Of a DNA stretch of 64,000 nucleotides, positions 17,955 to 27,282 are shown in pieces; position 1 is the stretch's first letter; every line of letters starts with the position of its first letter. Under the pieces are notes generated by a model. It saw only the letters and a program-made list of their open reading frames with translations, ran no database searches and had not been told where the DNA came from. Source of the DNA: an uncultured Desulfuromonadales bacterium (GTDB lineage: Bacteria; Desulfobacterota; Desulfuromonadia; Geobacterales; Pseudopelobacteraceae); the NCBI GenBank assembly GCA_903868145.1, contig CAIPTY010000010.1:62001-126000 (forward strand), given 5' to 3'. Both the position numbers and the translations under genes were made by a program.

Positions 17955-18314
17955 ATGAAAAAGGTTCTGATCGTTGACGACAGCCTTTCTGTAGCCCGTC
18001 AGCTCGAAAAGATCATCGCTGACTCCGGCGATTTCTGTTGTGTCGGCCACGCGAAAAACGGTGCAGAAGCAATCAGGATGAATCACACGGAAAATCCTGA
18101 TTTAATCTGCATGGACATGAACATGCCCGGGATGGACGGTCTCACGGCTTTGCGCAGTCTGGTGGTGCTGGACAAGGAGGTCAAGGTGGTGATGATTACC
18201 TCACTGGGCGGGATCGGAGACAAATTTACCGAGGCGATCAAGCTGGGCGCCCGAAGTGTCATATCAAAACCTTTCACTACCGATGATGTCCTGCGGGTTT
18301 TGCGGAATTTATAA
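17955..18314 (+). CDS. single-domain CheY-like response regulator
   Basis: 119 residues, receiver domain only. Key residues: Asp8/Asp9, phospho-acceptor Asp54 (ICMDMNMPGMDG), Thr82 and Lys105 (VISKPF). A strong AAAGGAGG ribosome site precedes the ATG. The next gene, 42 bp downstream, encodes a CheX-domain phosphatase, which in other bacteria dephosphorylates CheY; the two are probably a matched pair. No kinase is nearby, so the input is unknown. Confidence 0.93.
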   Translation: MKKVLIVDDSLSVARQLEKIIADSGDFCCVGHAKNGAEAIRMNHTENPDLICMDMNMPGMDGLTALRSLVVLDKEVKVVMITSLGGIGDKFTEAIKLGARSVISKPFTTDDVLRVLRNL

Positions 18315-18356
18315 ACGCGTCAACGAATCAACTCGATACAAACAAGGGGACGTGAT

Positions 18357-19223
18357 ATGGCCGTCAAATTTTTCGGGCAGTTTCTGGTGGAAAATAGAAT
18401 AGTTTCCCGTGAAGCCCTTCTCAGGGCGATAAAGCTTCAGGACGAAAAAAACCTTAAATTGGGCGAGATGGCCATCAGCTTGGGGTTTGTCACACGGTCT
18501 GATATTGAACGGGCGCACGGTGCCCAGATGACAAAGGACATGAAGCTTGGAGATCTTCTGGTGGAAATGGGGTTCTTAACCCTGACCCAGCTCGATGAGG
18601 TTATAGTCCGCCAGAAAAGTACCCACCTGTACATCGGCGAGGCGCTGGTGCTGGTCGGGGCCTTGAGTAACGGGCAGCTTCAAAGGCATCTTGATGAGTT
18701 CAAACAGGATCAGGCACAGTATGTTTCCGAGCGGATTGAACTTCCCGATGGAGTCGCAAATGCCAGGATATGGGAGATGACTGCCGACCTGACGTACAAG
18801 ATGATCACCCGTGTTCTTGGTCTCCAGTTCCGGCCGGGTAAATGTCAGACCGTTGCCACCGTTGGGACCAACTTCATGATGGCGGCAATGGACATGACCG
18901 GAGACGCTGAGGCGCGCTACATCATCTCGGTATCGGAAGGCCTGCAGAAAGAGATTGCCAAGGCCGTCCTGCATGAAATGAACGTGGATGCGGAACCGGG
19001 CGAGGTACTCGAAGATACGGTCATGGAGTTTGTCAATGTTGTCTGCGGCAACGTGGCGGCCAAGGCCTCCCAGATGGGAAAAATCATCGACATCCACCCG
19101 CCCGTCACCATCCACCCGCCTGTGGATGGTTTGCCGGTTCCTGATGGGCAGACAGCCCTCTGCTTCCCCATTCACGTTGGAGAAGGCGACAGGATGGAGT
19201 TGATTCTCCTGATAACGAACTGA
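18357..19223 (+). CDS. MshEN-like/CheX fusion protein, probable CheY phosphatase
   Basis: 288 residues. The first 125 are four repeats of a 24-29-residue unit of the form xLGExLvxxGxLtxxqLxxal (KLGEMAISLGFVTRSDIER, KLGDLLVEMGFLTLTQLDEV, YIGEALVLVGALSNGQLQR, and a diverged first copy), resembling the N-terminal MshEN domain of type II secretion/pilus ATPases that binds c-di-GMP. Residues about 140-288 form a CheX domain with the phosphatase ExxN motif at Glu224/Asn227 (EFVNVVCGN). Paired with the upstream CheY. The c-di-GMP link is inference. A short HPPVTIHPPV duplication lies near residue 245. Confidence 0.8.
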   Translation: MAVKFFGQFLVENRIVSREALLRAIKLQDEKNLKLGEMAISLGFVTRSDIERAHGAQMTKDMKLGDLLVEMGFLTLTQLDEVIVRQKSTHLYIGEALVLVGALSNGQLQRHLDEFKQDQAQYVSERIELPDGVANARIWEMTADLTYKMITRVLGLQFRPGKCQTVATVGTNFMMAAMDMTGDAEARYIISVSEGLQKEIAKAVLHEMNVDAEPGEVLEDTVMEFVNVVCGNVAAKASQMGKIIDIHPPVTIHPPVDGLPVPDGQTALCFPIHVGEGDRMELILLITN

Positions 19224-19251
19224 TTCAGGCGAATATAGATTCATGACAAAA

Positions 19252-19282
19252 AACCTCCGAGGCTCCCCGTACCTCGGAGGTT
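19252..19282. terminator. bidirectional rho-independent terminator
   Basis: AACCTCCGAGG and CCTCGGAGGTT make an 11-bp perfect stem around a 9-nt loop. It is flanked by an A-run on the left and TTTTCTTCC on the right, so it can stop the CheY/CheX operon from one side and the long polysaccharide operon ending with trmN6 from the other. Confidence 0.85.
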
Positions 19283-19310
19283 TTCTTCCATTATCTGATT
19301 AACCCGCCTA

Positions 19311-20039
19311 TCACCGCCAGACTTCACTCGTATACTCTCCACTCATGTCCCGCACAAACAGGGGAGGCTCCACCACCGGTGAACTCCGTCTTCCCTTCGC
19401 CAGTTCAGCCATGAACATGGTGGCTGGCGCTCCGGCGTTATCGTGAATCATCCGGATACGCAGCACTGACAATTTCATCTGTCCTGCCAGCGCCATGAAT
19501 TCCGGCAGACGGGATGGGAGCTGAATGAAGCAGATCCTTCCCGATGGCCGCACCAGATATTTTGCAGCATCCAGAAAATCAGCGAGCCCGGCAGTCGTTT
19601 CGTGGCGTGCAGCATCACGTCCGGCACACGGGCTGACTTTCCCGCTCCCCGCTTTACGGAAAGGGGGATTGGATACGACCAGATCAAAGGTTGAATCAGT
19701 ATGGTTTTTTCTGAGATTGGCGACATCCTCCTGAGTCACGGAAACCCTCCCGGCAAGTTCGTTATGATGGATATTCCGTTCGATGAGCGCTGCCATCTCC
19801 AGGTTTTTTTCGACCGCAACCACCGAAGCCTCAGGGTTAATCCGAGCCAGCACCAACGATATGACCCCACACCCGGCCCCCAGGTCGATGATGCTCCCCC
19901 CCGCTTTCAACACACCGCAAAACCGTGCCAGAAGCAGAGCATCCAGTGAATAGCGATAGCCATGTCGAGGCTGAAATAGCTCCAGATCAAACAGTTTGAA
20001 CTCGTCCCGCGTCAAGATCTGCCTCTTTTTATGAGCCAC
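19311..20039 (-). CDS. tRNA1(Val) (adenine37-N6)-methyltransferase-like protein
   Basis: 242 residues. Class I SAM methyltransferase with IDLGAGCGVISLVLA (SAM-binding loop) and the NPPF catalytic motif typical of N6-adenine methyltransferases (DLVVSNPPFRK). The opening QPRHGYRYSLDALLLA is characteristic of the TrmN6/YfiC family, which modifies A37 of tRNA-Val. It starts at a GTG 28 nt inside the end of the YfhO gene and is the last gene of the long minus-strand run, although its function is unrelated to polysaccharide. Confidence 0.88.
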   Translation of the reverse strand: MAHKKRQILTRDEFKLFDLELFQPRHGYRYSLDALLLARFCGVLKAGGSIIDLGAGCGVISLVLARINPEASVVAVEKNLEMAALIERNIHHNELAGRVSVTQEDVANLRKNHTDSTFDLVVSNPPFRKAGSGKVSPCAGRDAARHETTAGLADFLDAAKYLVRPSGRICFIQLPSRLPEFMALAGQMKLSVLRIRMIHDNAGAPATMFMAELAKGRRSSPVVEPPLFVRDMSGEYTSEVWR

Positions 20040-22420
20040 TCACGGATCATCATCCCGGCGAACAGGGCGAAAGAGGCCAATGTCAGGAATCTGCCGATCC
20101 TGAAGGGGAGCGGGTCAAAGCGGAATTCGACTTTGTGGGTGCCGGGTGTCAGATAGACGCCGCGCAGGATATAGTTGACCCGTTGGATATCGACCGGCTT
20201 CTCATCCACCGTGGCCTGCCAGCCCCGATAGTATTTTTCACCCAAAACCAGCAGGGCATTCGCCGAAGGAGTGACCGCAAGCTCGATGCACTCGCCTTCA
20301 TATCGGGTGATCCGGACATTTCCCGTTCCAGCGGCAGAAGAAGCTGTGGGCTGTGGCAAGGCCAGTGGTGGCGGAGCCTCCACTACGGCAAGCTGGCGTG
20401 GATCGAACTGCTCACTCAGCATGACCCCCAAGACCTGCTGCGGCTGGGCAACAGTCAGAACAGAAGGGACCAGCCATGCCTTTGGCATGACCTTCCGATT
20501 CTCCAGCACCACCTCGCCACCGTCCGGTGACTGAAAGACCGGGGTGTATTTGGCCTCAAGCTGGGTACGCTCCCGGGCGTACTGCTCTGCCGGATAGACG
20601 AGGTAACGGACATTGATCAGATCAGGCAGTGCCGACATCAGGCCGAGTACTTCGAGATAATCCTGCCAGCGCTGCTGCTGGACCGGCATGGGAACGAACA
20701 TGACCGGAACCTGATTGGAAGAGTATGGCCCGGGACCGCTGCCGATCGGCAGAACCCGGTACTCCTTTGACTGCTTTTTGAGGTATTCAATGACCGGAGT
20801 GGTATAATTTTTTGCTGTCTCTTTGGGTGGATCGACAAGAAACATATACTTGGCATTGACGCGCCCGACATCCAGGACAAAAAGGAAAATCAGCGCGTAT
20901 CCGGCATAACGTGCCACAGCCCGATTGAGAGTTGCGGCAATAACTGTCACATACCCGATGGCAAAGGCCGCCGCAATGGCGGTTTCTGTCATCAGGTTGT
21001 TCCAGCGCTGCAGGATCAGCAGTGGACCCTGTTCGTAACGGGTCGGCTGGCCAAGATACTCCGCGAACCGCTGGACAAGGAAGTCTTTACCCCCGTACTC
21101 TGCGCCAAGCAGCACCAGCAGGGCAACAGCCAGCGAAGAAACCCCGTACAGATAGCGGCGAAATGTCCGGCTTTCCCGACACTCGTCATCACGGAGAAGA
21201 TCAAGACCCCGGGCCGTCAGAGCGGCAGCACCGATCAATGGAATAAAGAGAATCATCTTGGGAACGCGGAAGCGGTCGATACCCGGAAAGTGATCAAACA
21301 GGAAGTTGTAGAACGGGGTGTACTTTCCCATGGAAAAGAGCAGGCCGACGCCGATAGCCCCGACTGCAAGCCAGGTATAACGGTCACGGCGAAAGAGCAG
21401 CGGCAGCGGTATCAGAAACCAGGGGAGCAGCCCGAAATAGCTGACGGTCTGCGTGAACGTCATCCTTCCCCAGTAGTATGTGCCGATATTCGGCGGATTT
21501 TCACCCGCCTCCTGCCGCGAAAAGCCAAAGAAACCGGGGATGATAAACCCGGTCAACTCCTCGGGCGGCATGGACCACAACATCGCTTCCTCACGGTTCA
21601 GTCCACCTTTTCCCTGGTTAGCTCCGCTCATGGCGCCGCGATTGGTCTCTTTCGACCAGTTGGCAAGCGGGAGCAGATCGATGGCCACAGTTGATAGGAA
21701 GAAACAGAGCACCACCAGATTGAGTCCGACCAGCCGGAACGTGCGCCCCGAATCCTGTTCGGACACAGCAGCGCCGATGGTACGGAAGATGCCGTAACAA
21801 CCGGCGCAGAGACAGGTGTAGTAGGCGATCTGCCAGTGGGTGTAGAAAAATTGCAGGGCCAGCACGAGAGCGGTTGCCATGAACCAGACGAGCCGCCGGG
21901 TCTGAAATCCGCGCTCAAGCAGATAGAATGCCCAGGGGGCTACACAGATGGTGGCAATTTTGAGGACATGGCCGGCGTTGATAAGCGACGCCATCTCCGG
22001 CGCCAGAGAGAAAACAACGCCGCCGAGCAGAGCTGCCGACAGGCTTGCCCCGATGGCGCGGCAGAGCATGAAAACCCCGGCTCCGCCGACAAAAAAATGC
22101 AGTACGATGAACCAGCCGACGCTGGCTGGCGGCTTGATGAAGTAGTAGAGCAGTCCCTGCCAGAACAGGAAGTGATTGCCCAGTCCTCCCCCCTCCAGGG
22201 TGTTGCCGCTGTTGTTGTAAATGTCCCAGGCCGCCGTCAGCTTAAAACGGAAGATGTCTGCAAGGGACTGATTTGAGAGATTGATGACGGCCCAGTAGTA
22301 TTCGTTGATGATGTCAGGAGCGCGGATGATCCTCTCAGTAAAAAGGATTTTCCCGTAACAGAGTATGCAGATGGCCAGCAGGGCCGCCAGCAGGATACAA
22401 TTTTTTCTTCGTTCACTCAT
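20012..22420 (-). CDS. YfhO-family multi-spanning membrane protein
   Basis: 802 residues with about a dozen hydrophobic helices over the first 550 residues (ILLAALLAICILCYGKIL, WFIVLHFFVGGAGVFMLC and others) and a C-terminal extracytoplasmic domain ending with another helix. The C-terminal GTHKVEFRFDPLPFRIGRF segment is typical of YfhO proteins. They are GT-C-like membrane proteins implicated in glycosylation of teichoic acids or other surface polymers. The ATG overlaps the upstream glycosyltransferase stop (ATGA). A role in decorating the polysaccharide made by this operon is inferred. Confidence 0.85.
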   Translation of the reverse strand: MSERRKNCILLAALLAICILCYGKILFTERIIRAPDIINEYYWAVINLSNQSLADIFRFKLTAAWDIYNNSGNTLEGGGLGNHFLFWQGLLYYFIKPPASVGWFIVLHFFVGGAGVFMLCRAIGASLSAALLGGVVFSLAPEMASLINAGHVLKIATICVAPWAFYLLERGFQTRRLVWFMATALVLALQFFYTHWQIAYYTCLCAGCYGIFRTIGAAVSEQDSGRTFRLVGLNLVVLCFFLSTVAIDLLPLANWSKETNRGAMSGANQGKGGLNREEAMLWSMPPEELTGFIIPGFFGFSRQEAGENPPNIGTYYWGRMTFTQTVSYFGLLPWFLIPLPLLFRRDRYTWLAVGAIGVGLLFSMGKYTPFYNFLFDHFPGIDRFRVPKMILFIPLIGAAALTARGLDLLRDDECRESRTFRRYLYGVSSLAVALLVLLGAEYGGKDFLVQRFAEYLGQPTRYEQGPLLILQRWNNLMTETAIAAAFAIGYVTVIAATLNRAVARYAGYALIFLFVLDVGRVNAKYMFLVDPPKETAKNYTTPVIEYLKKQSKEYRVLPIGSGPGPYSSNQVPVMFVPMPVQQQRWQDYLEVLGLMSALPDLINVRYLVYPAEQYARERTQLEAKYTPVFQSPDGGEVVLENRKVMPKAWLVPSVLTVAQPQQVLGVMLSEQFDPRQLAVVEAPPPLALPQPTASSAAGTGNVRITRYEGECIELAVTPSANALLVLGEKYYRGWQATVDEKPVDIQRVNYILRGVYLTPGTHKVEFRFDPLPFRIGRFLTLASFALFAGMMIREWLIKRGRS

Positions 22421-23532
22421 ATCGGCCTCACAATTGATGAATAGACTGCCAGGGTCTCGCGGGCAGCCGTTTCCCAGGAGAAAAGCCGCGCCCTGTTCCG
22501 CCCTGCGACCCTCATTTGCGCAGTCAGCACGGGATCCGTCATTACCCGCAAGAGAGCAGATGCGACGGCATCCGTATCGGCAGGAGGTACGGTCATACCT
22601 GCATCACCCACGACCTCCGGCAGCGATGTCGTATTGGAGCAGATGACCGGAACCCCGCACGCCATTGCTTCGAGCGGCGGCAATCCGAAACCTTCAAAGA
22701 GGGACAGGTACAGAAAAACCCGCGCCCTGTCATAGATGTACGGCAGTTCCGCGTCCGGGACGAAACCGGTGAATATGATTTCCGACTCAAGACCCATCTC
22801 GCTTATATCGGCAAAAAGCTTTTCACAGAGCCACCCCGTGCGACCGACGATGACAAGCTTCAGGTCAGTCGAACCGCTAAGCTTCAAGCGGTAAAACGCC
22901 CTGATCAGAGTATCGAGGTTCTTGCGCGGCTGAATCGTGCCGACATAGAGCAGATATTCGGACGGGAGAACATATTTCCGGTAGATGGCATCGCCGTCGG
23001 CAACATTTCTCTGGCCGGTCATAAGCGGGTCAAATCCGAGCATTATGGCCTTGATTTTTTCCGGACTACAGCCGAACTGCTCCACTATTTCCTGTCTGGC
23101 ATGTTCCGAATCGGTAATGATGAAGCTGCTGCGACGTGCCGCAATGGGGATTTGAAGACGCCAGTACATCTGTGCGGCAAAGGTTTCAGTCTCCGGGTGC
23201 TTCAGTGGTATCAGGTCGTGCAGCGTCACCACAACCGGACAGGGTGAATTAAACGGAATAGCGCTTTTGGGGCAATGGAGAACCTCGACACATTCACGTC
23301 GACAGGCATTCGGCAGCAGGACATGTTCACGCCAGAGTCGGGCCAGCGGACTTTTTCCCGGCAACACGATCTCTTTGGTTTGCGGAAAACGTCCCAGATG
23401 TGCCGGATCGTTGTAGAAAATGACGTAGTCGTTATCTGTATCGATCCGCAGCAAGGCGTCAACCAAGCCCAATACGTATGTTCGCGGCCCCCCTTGGGTG
23501 GAGATGGTGGAGGCGTCAATGGCAATTCGCAC
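22417..23532 (-). CDS. glycosyltransferase family 4 (GT-B fold)
   Basis: 371 residues from a GTG. N-terminal MRIAIDASTISTQGGPRTYV is the donor-proximal loop of GT4 enzymes, with LHDLIPLKHP in the first domain. The C-terminal domain has YVGTIQPRKNLDTLIRAF and SLFEGFGLPPLEAMACG with the EX7E-type donor-binding motif. It transfers a sugar from a nucleotide donor to a growing lipid-linked glycan on the cytoplasmic face. It shares an ATGA overlap with the YfhO gene. The sugar cannot be told from sequence. Confidence 0.9.
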   Translation of the reverse strand: MRIAIDASTISTQGGPRTYVLGLVDALLRIDTDNDYVIFYNDPAHLGRFPQTKEIVLPGKSPLARLWREHVLLPNACRRECVEVLHCPKSAIPFNSPCPVVVTLHDLIPLKHPETETFAAQMYWRLQIPIAARRSSFIITDSEHARQEIVEQFGCSPEKIKAIMLGFDPLMTGQRNVADGDAIYRKYVLPSEYLLYVGTIQPRKNLDTLIRAFYRLKLSGSTDLKLVIVGRTGWLCEKLFADISEMGLESEIIFTGFVPDAELPYIYDRARVFLYLSLFEGFGLPPLEAMACGVPVICSNTTSLPEVVGDAGMTVPPADTDAVASALLRVMTDPVLTAQMRVAGRNRARLFSWETAARETLAVYSSIVRPI

Positions 23533-23535
23533 GGG

Positions 23536-24336
23536 TCAGCTCGTCTCCTGATGTTTTCTGAATTTGGGGTGCAGCCGGATGAGTCCGTGCAGCCCCAGTT
23601 TTCTCAACAGATTCTTGGTGATGTTCAAACATGTTTTCACCACGAACCAGCCGCATGCCCTCCAGCGGGGATAGCCTGCGGCAACGGTAACGCCGAATAT
23701 CTCACGCCGCGCCGCCAGAAAGCGCTCGTCGCTGGCTCCGCCGTAGCGCATGTTTGCCAGCACCCGCTCCAGATAGCAGAAACGGCAACCGGCTCGATAG
23801 AGGCGCAGCACCAGTTCATAATCCATGGCGACTGCAAGGTGCGTATCGAACAGGCCAACCTTTTCGTAGGTCTGCCTGCGGACAAAGGTTGCCGGATGAT
23901 TGACCGGCATGCCGTGCCAGACCCGATCGTCCACCGGAGCCGGTTTCAGCAGGAAGAGCGGGGTTTCACCCTGAAAGCGGAGCATGTCGCCATGCACCAC
24001 ATCGAGGGAGAGATCAGCAGAAAAAACCGCCGCTACAGCTTTGAGCGCACCGGCAGTATAGGTGTCATCGGAGTTGAGGATGCCGACTATCTCTCCCCGA
24101 GCCATCCCTATCCCCTTGTTGAAGGCGTCGGAGATACCTTCGTCCGGCTCGGAAATCCAGCGTATACGCGGGTCAGTTGCGGCATACTCCCTGATTGTCT
24201 CCAGAGTGCCGTCCGTAGAACCGCCATCGACGATGAGATATTCGAAGTCGCAGAAATCCTGGGAGAGAACACTCTCAATAGCCTCTGCGAGATATTCCCG
24301 GCTGTTGAAGGTGATGGTAATGATGGAAAAACACAT
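23536..24336 (-). CDS. glycosyltransferase family 2 (GT-A fold)
   Basis: 266 residues. N-terminal MCFSIITITFNSREYLAEAI, then YLIVDGGSTDGT and a DXD-type VGILNSDDTY metal-binding motif identify a family 2 inverting transferase. There is no membrane helix except a weak segment near the C-terminus. The ATG at 24336 shares one base with the stop of the upstream GT4 gene (TGATG), and the downstream gene starts 3 nt after its stop. Likely adds one sugar in the repeat unit. Confidence 0.9.
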   Translation of the reverse strand: MCFSIITITFNSREYLAEAIESVLSQDFCDFEYLIVDGGSTDGTLETIREYAATDPRIRWISEPDEGISDAFNKGIGMARGEIVGILNSDDTYTAGALKAVAAVFSADLSLDVVHGDMLRFQGETPLFLLKPAPVDDRVWHGMPVNHPATFVRRQTYEKVGLFDTHLAVAMDYELVLRLYRAGCRFCYLERVLANMRYGGASDERFLAARREIFGVTVAAGYPRWRACGWFVVKTCLNITKNLLRKLGLHGLIRLHPKFRKHQETS

Positions 24337-25490
24337 CAGGCCGCACCAACTGCACTGTACACCGCCATGGTTTTGAGTGCGGCAATGTCCCAGCTGAATA
24401 GTGGTGCCCTCTCGCGTCCTTTCCTACGCATCCCGGCCAGTTTTTCCTCATCGCTCCATGCTGTCCAGAGCGTTTCGGCCATTTCTTCCGGATCAAGCGG
24501 GTTGAAAAGCACTCCCGCATCGCCGACAACCTCAGGCAATGAGGTGGCATCGGCGCACACAACCGGACAACCGCTCGCCATTGCTTCAACCAGTGGGATA
24601 CCGAAGCCCTCGAACAGTGAAGGGAATACCATCATCCGGGCAGAATTGTAGAGGTACGGCAGGTCAGCGGCGGGGAGATAACCGAGAATCCTGACCGATC
24701 CGGCAAGCCCGGCGCGGCTGATGAGAGCCATAATTTCAGCCTGGGACTGCATTGCTATTCCGGTCAGTACGAGCAGTCCGTCGAAGCCATGACGCGTCCG
24801 CATTATTTTGAGCGCTTCCAGAAGGCGTGTGTGGTTTTTGTGCGGCCATGTGGCGGCCGGGTAGAAGAGAAACGGCCTGTCAATACCATATTTTTTGCGA
24901 ATCGCAGCCAACGATTCCGTGTCATTCAAAGGGCGATATTCGACCCCGCAGCCGGTATAAATGACTTCGATCTTCTTCGCATCAATACCGTATCGATTAA
25001 CGAGGCACTCTTTGGTGAAAGCGGCGCTGACAATGATCCGCGAAGCACATTCCGCTGAAGCCCGGTAAAGCCGCCGACGCTTGAGCAGTTCCATACGGCT
25101 GAAAAACCCGGGGAAGAATTCATGCTGCATATCCCAGAAGGTCAAGACGGAGGGGATTTTTATACCGGGTGGGGTGAGTACGGTGAAAGGGTGGTGAATA
25201 ATGTCCGCCTTCACACGGTTCATCCGGGCTGCAAGAATGTCCCGATTGAAAAAATTCCGGATTGCCCCGCGTAGAAACCAGGCAGGAGAAGGCTTGGCAT
25301 AATTGATATATTCCATCTGGAAAGCCGGATTGAACAGGTTGAATTCTCGGCGGAAGCGCTTGTCGCAGAGGAGCAGATAGTCATTCTCGTGATCATGGCG
25401 CTGCAAATGGTCAAGAAGGTTTCTGAAATAGGTCTCCATGCCACCCATGCGGCCAGGCAGAAAAGCAGTGGCATTGAGTCCGACCCTCAT
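24336..25490 (-). CDS. glycosyltransferase family 4 (GT-B fold)
   Basis: 384 residues. MRVGLNATAFLPGRMGGMETYFRNLL at the N-terminus matches GT4 enzymes of the mannosyltransferase type; the C-terminal domain has YPAATWPHKNHTRLLEAL and PSLFEGFGIPLVEAMASGCPV. It resembles the GT4 gene at 22417 (both carry the FEGFG donor motif and the CA/CS-xxTSLPEVVGDAG segment), so the two are paralogues. Given gmd next door, a GDP-mannose-derived donor is plausible but not shown. Confidence 0.9.
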   Translation of the reverse strand: MRVGLNATAFLPGRMGGMETYFRNLLDHLQRHDHENDYLLLCDKRFRREFNLFNPAFQMEYINYAKPSPAWFLRGAIRNFFNRDILAARMNRVKADIIHHPFTVLTPPGIKIPSVLTFWDMQHEFFPGFFSRMELLKRRRLYRASAECASRIIVSAAFTKECLVNRYGIDAKKIEVIYTGCGVEYRPLNDTESLAAIRKKYGIDRPFLFYPAATWPHKNHTRLLEALKIMRTRHGFDGLLVLTGIAMQSQAEIMALISRAGLAGSVRILGYLPAADLPYLYNSARMMVFPSLFEGFGIPLVEAMASGCPVVCADATSLPEVVGDAGVLFNPLDPEEMAETLWTAWSDEEKLAGMRRKGRERAPLFSWDIAALKTMAVYSAVGAA

Positions 25491-25493
25491 CCG

Positions 25494-26480
25494 TCAGCTC
25501 TCCGTACGCTGGCCCGAATGGAGTTTTATCTCGTGGTCCACCATTGAGGTGACAATCTCGGCAAAAGATCTGGTTCTGCCCCATCCAAGGCGGGTGATAA
25601 TTTTTTCCGGATTCCCGCACAGGTCGATCTTCTCTGTCGGCCGAAAAAACTGGGGATCAACGGTCACATGTTTTCTGTAATCAAGATCAAGGCACGAAAA
25701 GGATGTCTCCACAAACTCTCGAACGGTTCGGGTTTCCCCGGTTGCCACAACATAGTCATCCGAGATTTCCGACTGAAGCATCAGCCACATGGCATGGACG
25801 TAGTCCGGGGCATACCCCCAGTCGCGCCGGGCATCCAGATTGCCGAGAGTGAGGTATTCCTGCAGGCCGAGCTTGATTTTAACCGCCGAAGAGACGATCT
25901 GTCTTGTGACGAATTCGTAGCCGCGCCGGGGAGATTCGTGATTGTAGAGAATGCCGGAGCAGGCAAACATGCCGTACTGTTCGCGGTAGTTCTTTACCAG
26001 ATGATAGCTGGCGACCTTGGAGATACCGTAGATCGAACGTGGATTGAAAGGGGTTTGCTCATCCTGCGGTGCACGATCGACAGTGCCGAACATCTCACTG
26101 GTTCCGGCAAAATAGACCCGGCAGGAGGGGGCAAATTCCTTTACGGCGGCCAGCAGATAGTGGGTGCTGTTGACGTTGTTGTTGATGATGGATATTTCGT
26201 CCTCGAAGGAGTAGCTGACAAAACTCGAAGCCGCCAGGTGGTAGCACTCATCCGGAACGATGTCCTTGACGATCTTTATCAGGGAGAGAACATTGTCCAG
26301 CGATGCCACATGCAGTTGAATTCTGTCGAGCAGATGTACCAGGTTTTTCAGTTTGTGTTCGGTATCCTCAATGGCAGTACGCCGGACGAGGCCGTGCACT
26401 TCGTACCCCTTTTCAAGGAGCAGTTCCGCCAGGTATGATCCGTCCTGACCGGCAATGCCGGTAATAAGCGCTTTTTTCAT
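25494..26480 (-). CDS. gmd: GDP-mannose 4,6-dehydratase
   Basis: 328 residues from the ATG at 26480 (GAGG 5 nt upstream; the GTG at 26486 overlaps that ribosome site and is less likely). Extended SDR family: KALITGIAGQDGSYLAELLL NADP-binding loop, LAASSFVSYSFE, FAGTSEMFG with the catalytic Thr and Glu, YGISKVASYHLVKNYR with the Tyr-x3-Lys, and NHESPRRGYEFVTRQ typical of Gmd. It converts GDP-D-mannose to GDP-4-keto-6-deoxymannose, precursor of GDP-rhamnose, GDP-fucose or GDP-perosamine. No reductase or aminotransferase for the next step is in this window. Confidence 0.95.
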   Translation of the reverse strand: MKKALITGIAGQDGSYLAELLLEKGYEVHGLVRRTAIEDTEHKLKNLVHLLDRIQLHVASLDNVLSLIKIVKDIVPDECYHLAASSFVSYSFEDEISIINNNVNSTHYLLAAVKEFAPSCRVYFAGTSEMFGTVDRAPQDEQTPFNPRSIYGISKVASYHLVKNYREQYGMFACSGILYNHESPRRGYEFVTRQIVSSAVKIKLGLQEYLTLGNLDARRDWGYAPDYVHAMWLMLQSEISDDYVVATGETRTVREFVETSFSCLDLDYRKHVTVDPQFFRPTEKIDLCGNPEKIITRLGWGRTRSFAEIVTSMVDHEIKLHSGQRTES

Positions 26481-26487
26481 AGCCACC

Positions 26488-27282
26488 TCAGCTCAGTTTG
26501 CTACCGGAGAGCGCGCTAAAATCATCGTCCAACAGCGATGTATTACCTAAAAACGGGGCTATCAGGCTCGCTGTCCTGTGCCGGGCAAGCAGAAAAAACA
26601 AGGATGCCGGCAACTTTCTTTCAGTGAAAAGGTGGACGGTGGAACCGTTGGAATAAAAACGCAGCCCCTTCTTTTCCGCCAGCACCTCAAGGGATTTCCG
26701 TGTGTAAAATGAAACGTGCTGCCCGTGTTCAAGCCCGTAATACCACCATTGATGAGGATTTGGAGCAGGTTCGGGCAGCAGATCCGTCGTTAAAAGTATA
26801 CTGCCCGATAACCCCATCAGTTCATCCAGCCCGGTCAGCGGATCAACCAGATGCTCGAATACTTCAAACGCGGTAACGAGATCGTATGCGCCCCCATCAT
26901 CCATATCTGCCGCAAAGCCCCCCGCAAACAGGTTCGTACAGTAACGGTCAAACCAGCGAAAGTCAAATCCCCTGTCACGCATCATCCTGACAAACAGGCC
27001 GTAGCCTCCGGCAAAGTCAAGAAACCGGCCGGATGAACCGAAAAAAACGGCCAGCAGCAGATGAACAATGGTTGCCAGGCGGGAATTGCGCCTGACCAAC
27101 CCGACATCACTCCCTGTGATGACAGTCGAGTATGCCTCATCAAGCCAATAAGGATCTTCGGTACAGATAAAACCGCACGATCCGCACCGATAGAATTCAG
27201 CCTGATACCTGCCGAGTACGAGAGCTCGGGCGAAAGGCTCAGTAGGATGTGAACAAATCTTGCAGGACATGAATTCGCTCAT
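26488..27282 (-). CDS. class I SAM methyltransferase with N-terminal zinc-ribbon-like cysteines
   Basis: 264 residues. An N-terminal CKICSHP...YRCGSCGFI pair of CxxC motifs (about 7-10 and 33-36) precedes a methyltransferase core with FLDFAGGYGLFVRMM (SAM loop) and AFEVFEHLVDP. The arrangement is seen in Methyltransf_23-type enzymes of sugar and glycan pathways. The SAM loop FDFAGG/GYGLF lacks the usual DxGxG acid order, but the fold is clear. The ATG overlaps the upstream gene stop by 4 nt. Substrate unknown; probably a sugar of the surface glycan. Confidence 0.8.
   Translation of the reverse strand: MSEFMSCKICSHPTEPFARALVLGRYQAEFYRCGSCGFICTEDPYWLDEAYSTVITGSDVGLVRRNSRLATIVHLLLAVFFGSSGRFLDFAGGYGLFVRMMRDRGFDFRWFDRYCTNLFAGGFAADMDDGGAYDLVTAFEVFEHLVDPLTGLDELMGLSGSILLTTDLLPEPAPNPHQWWYYGLEHGQHVSFYTRKSLEVLAEKKGLRFYSNGSTVHLFTERKLPASLFFLLARHRTASLIAPFLGNTSLLDDDFSALSGSKLS

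Noticed and set aside
19087-19127. Tandem HPPVTIHPPV duplication in the CheX fusion
   Set aside because: A short in-frame duplication in the reading frame; local coding repeat, no separate element.
23275-24651. 458-codon plus-strand frame across the glycosyltransferase genes
   Set aside because: It is antisense to two clear glycosyltransferase genes with complete motifs; its translation has no family features and no ribosome site.
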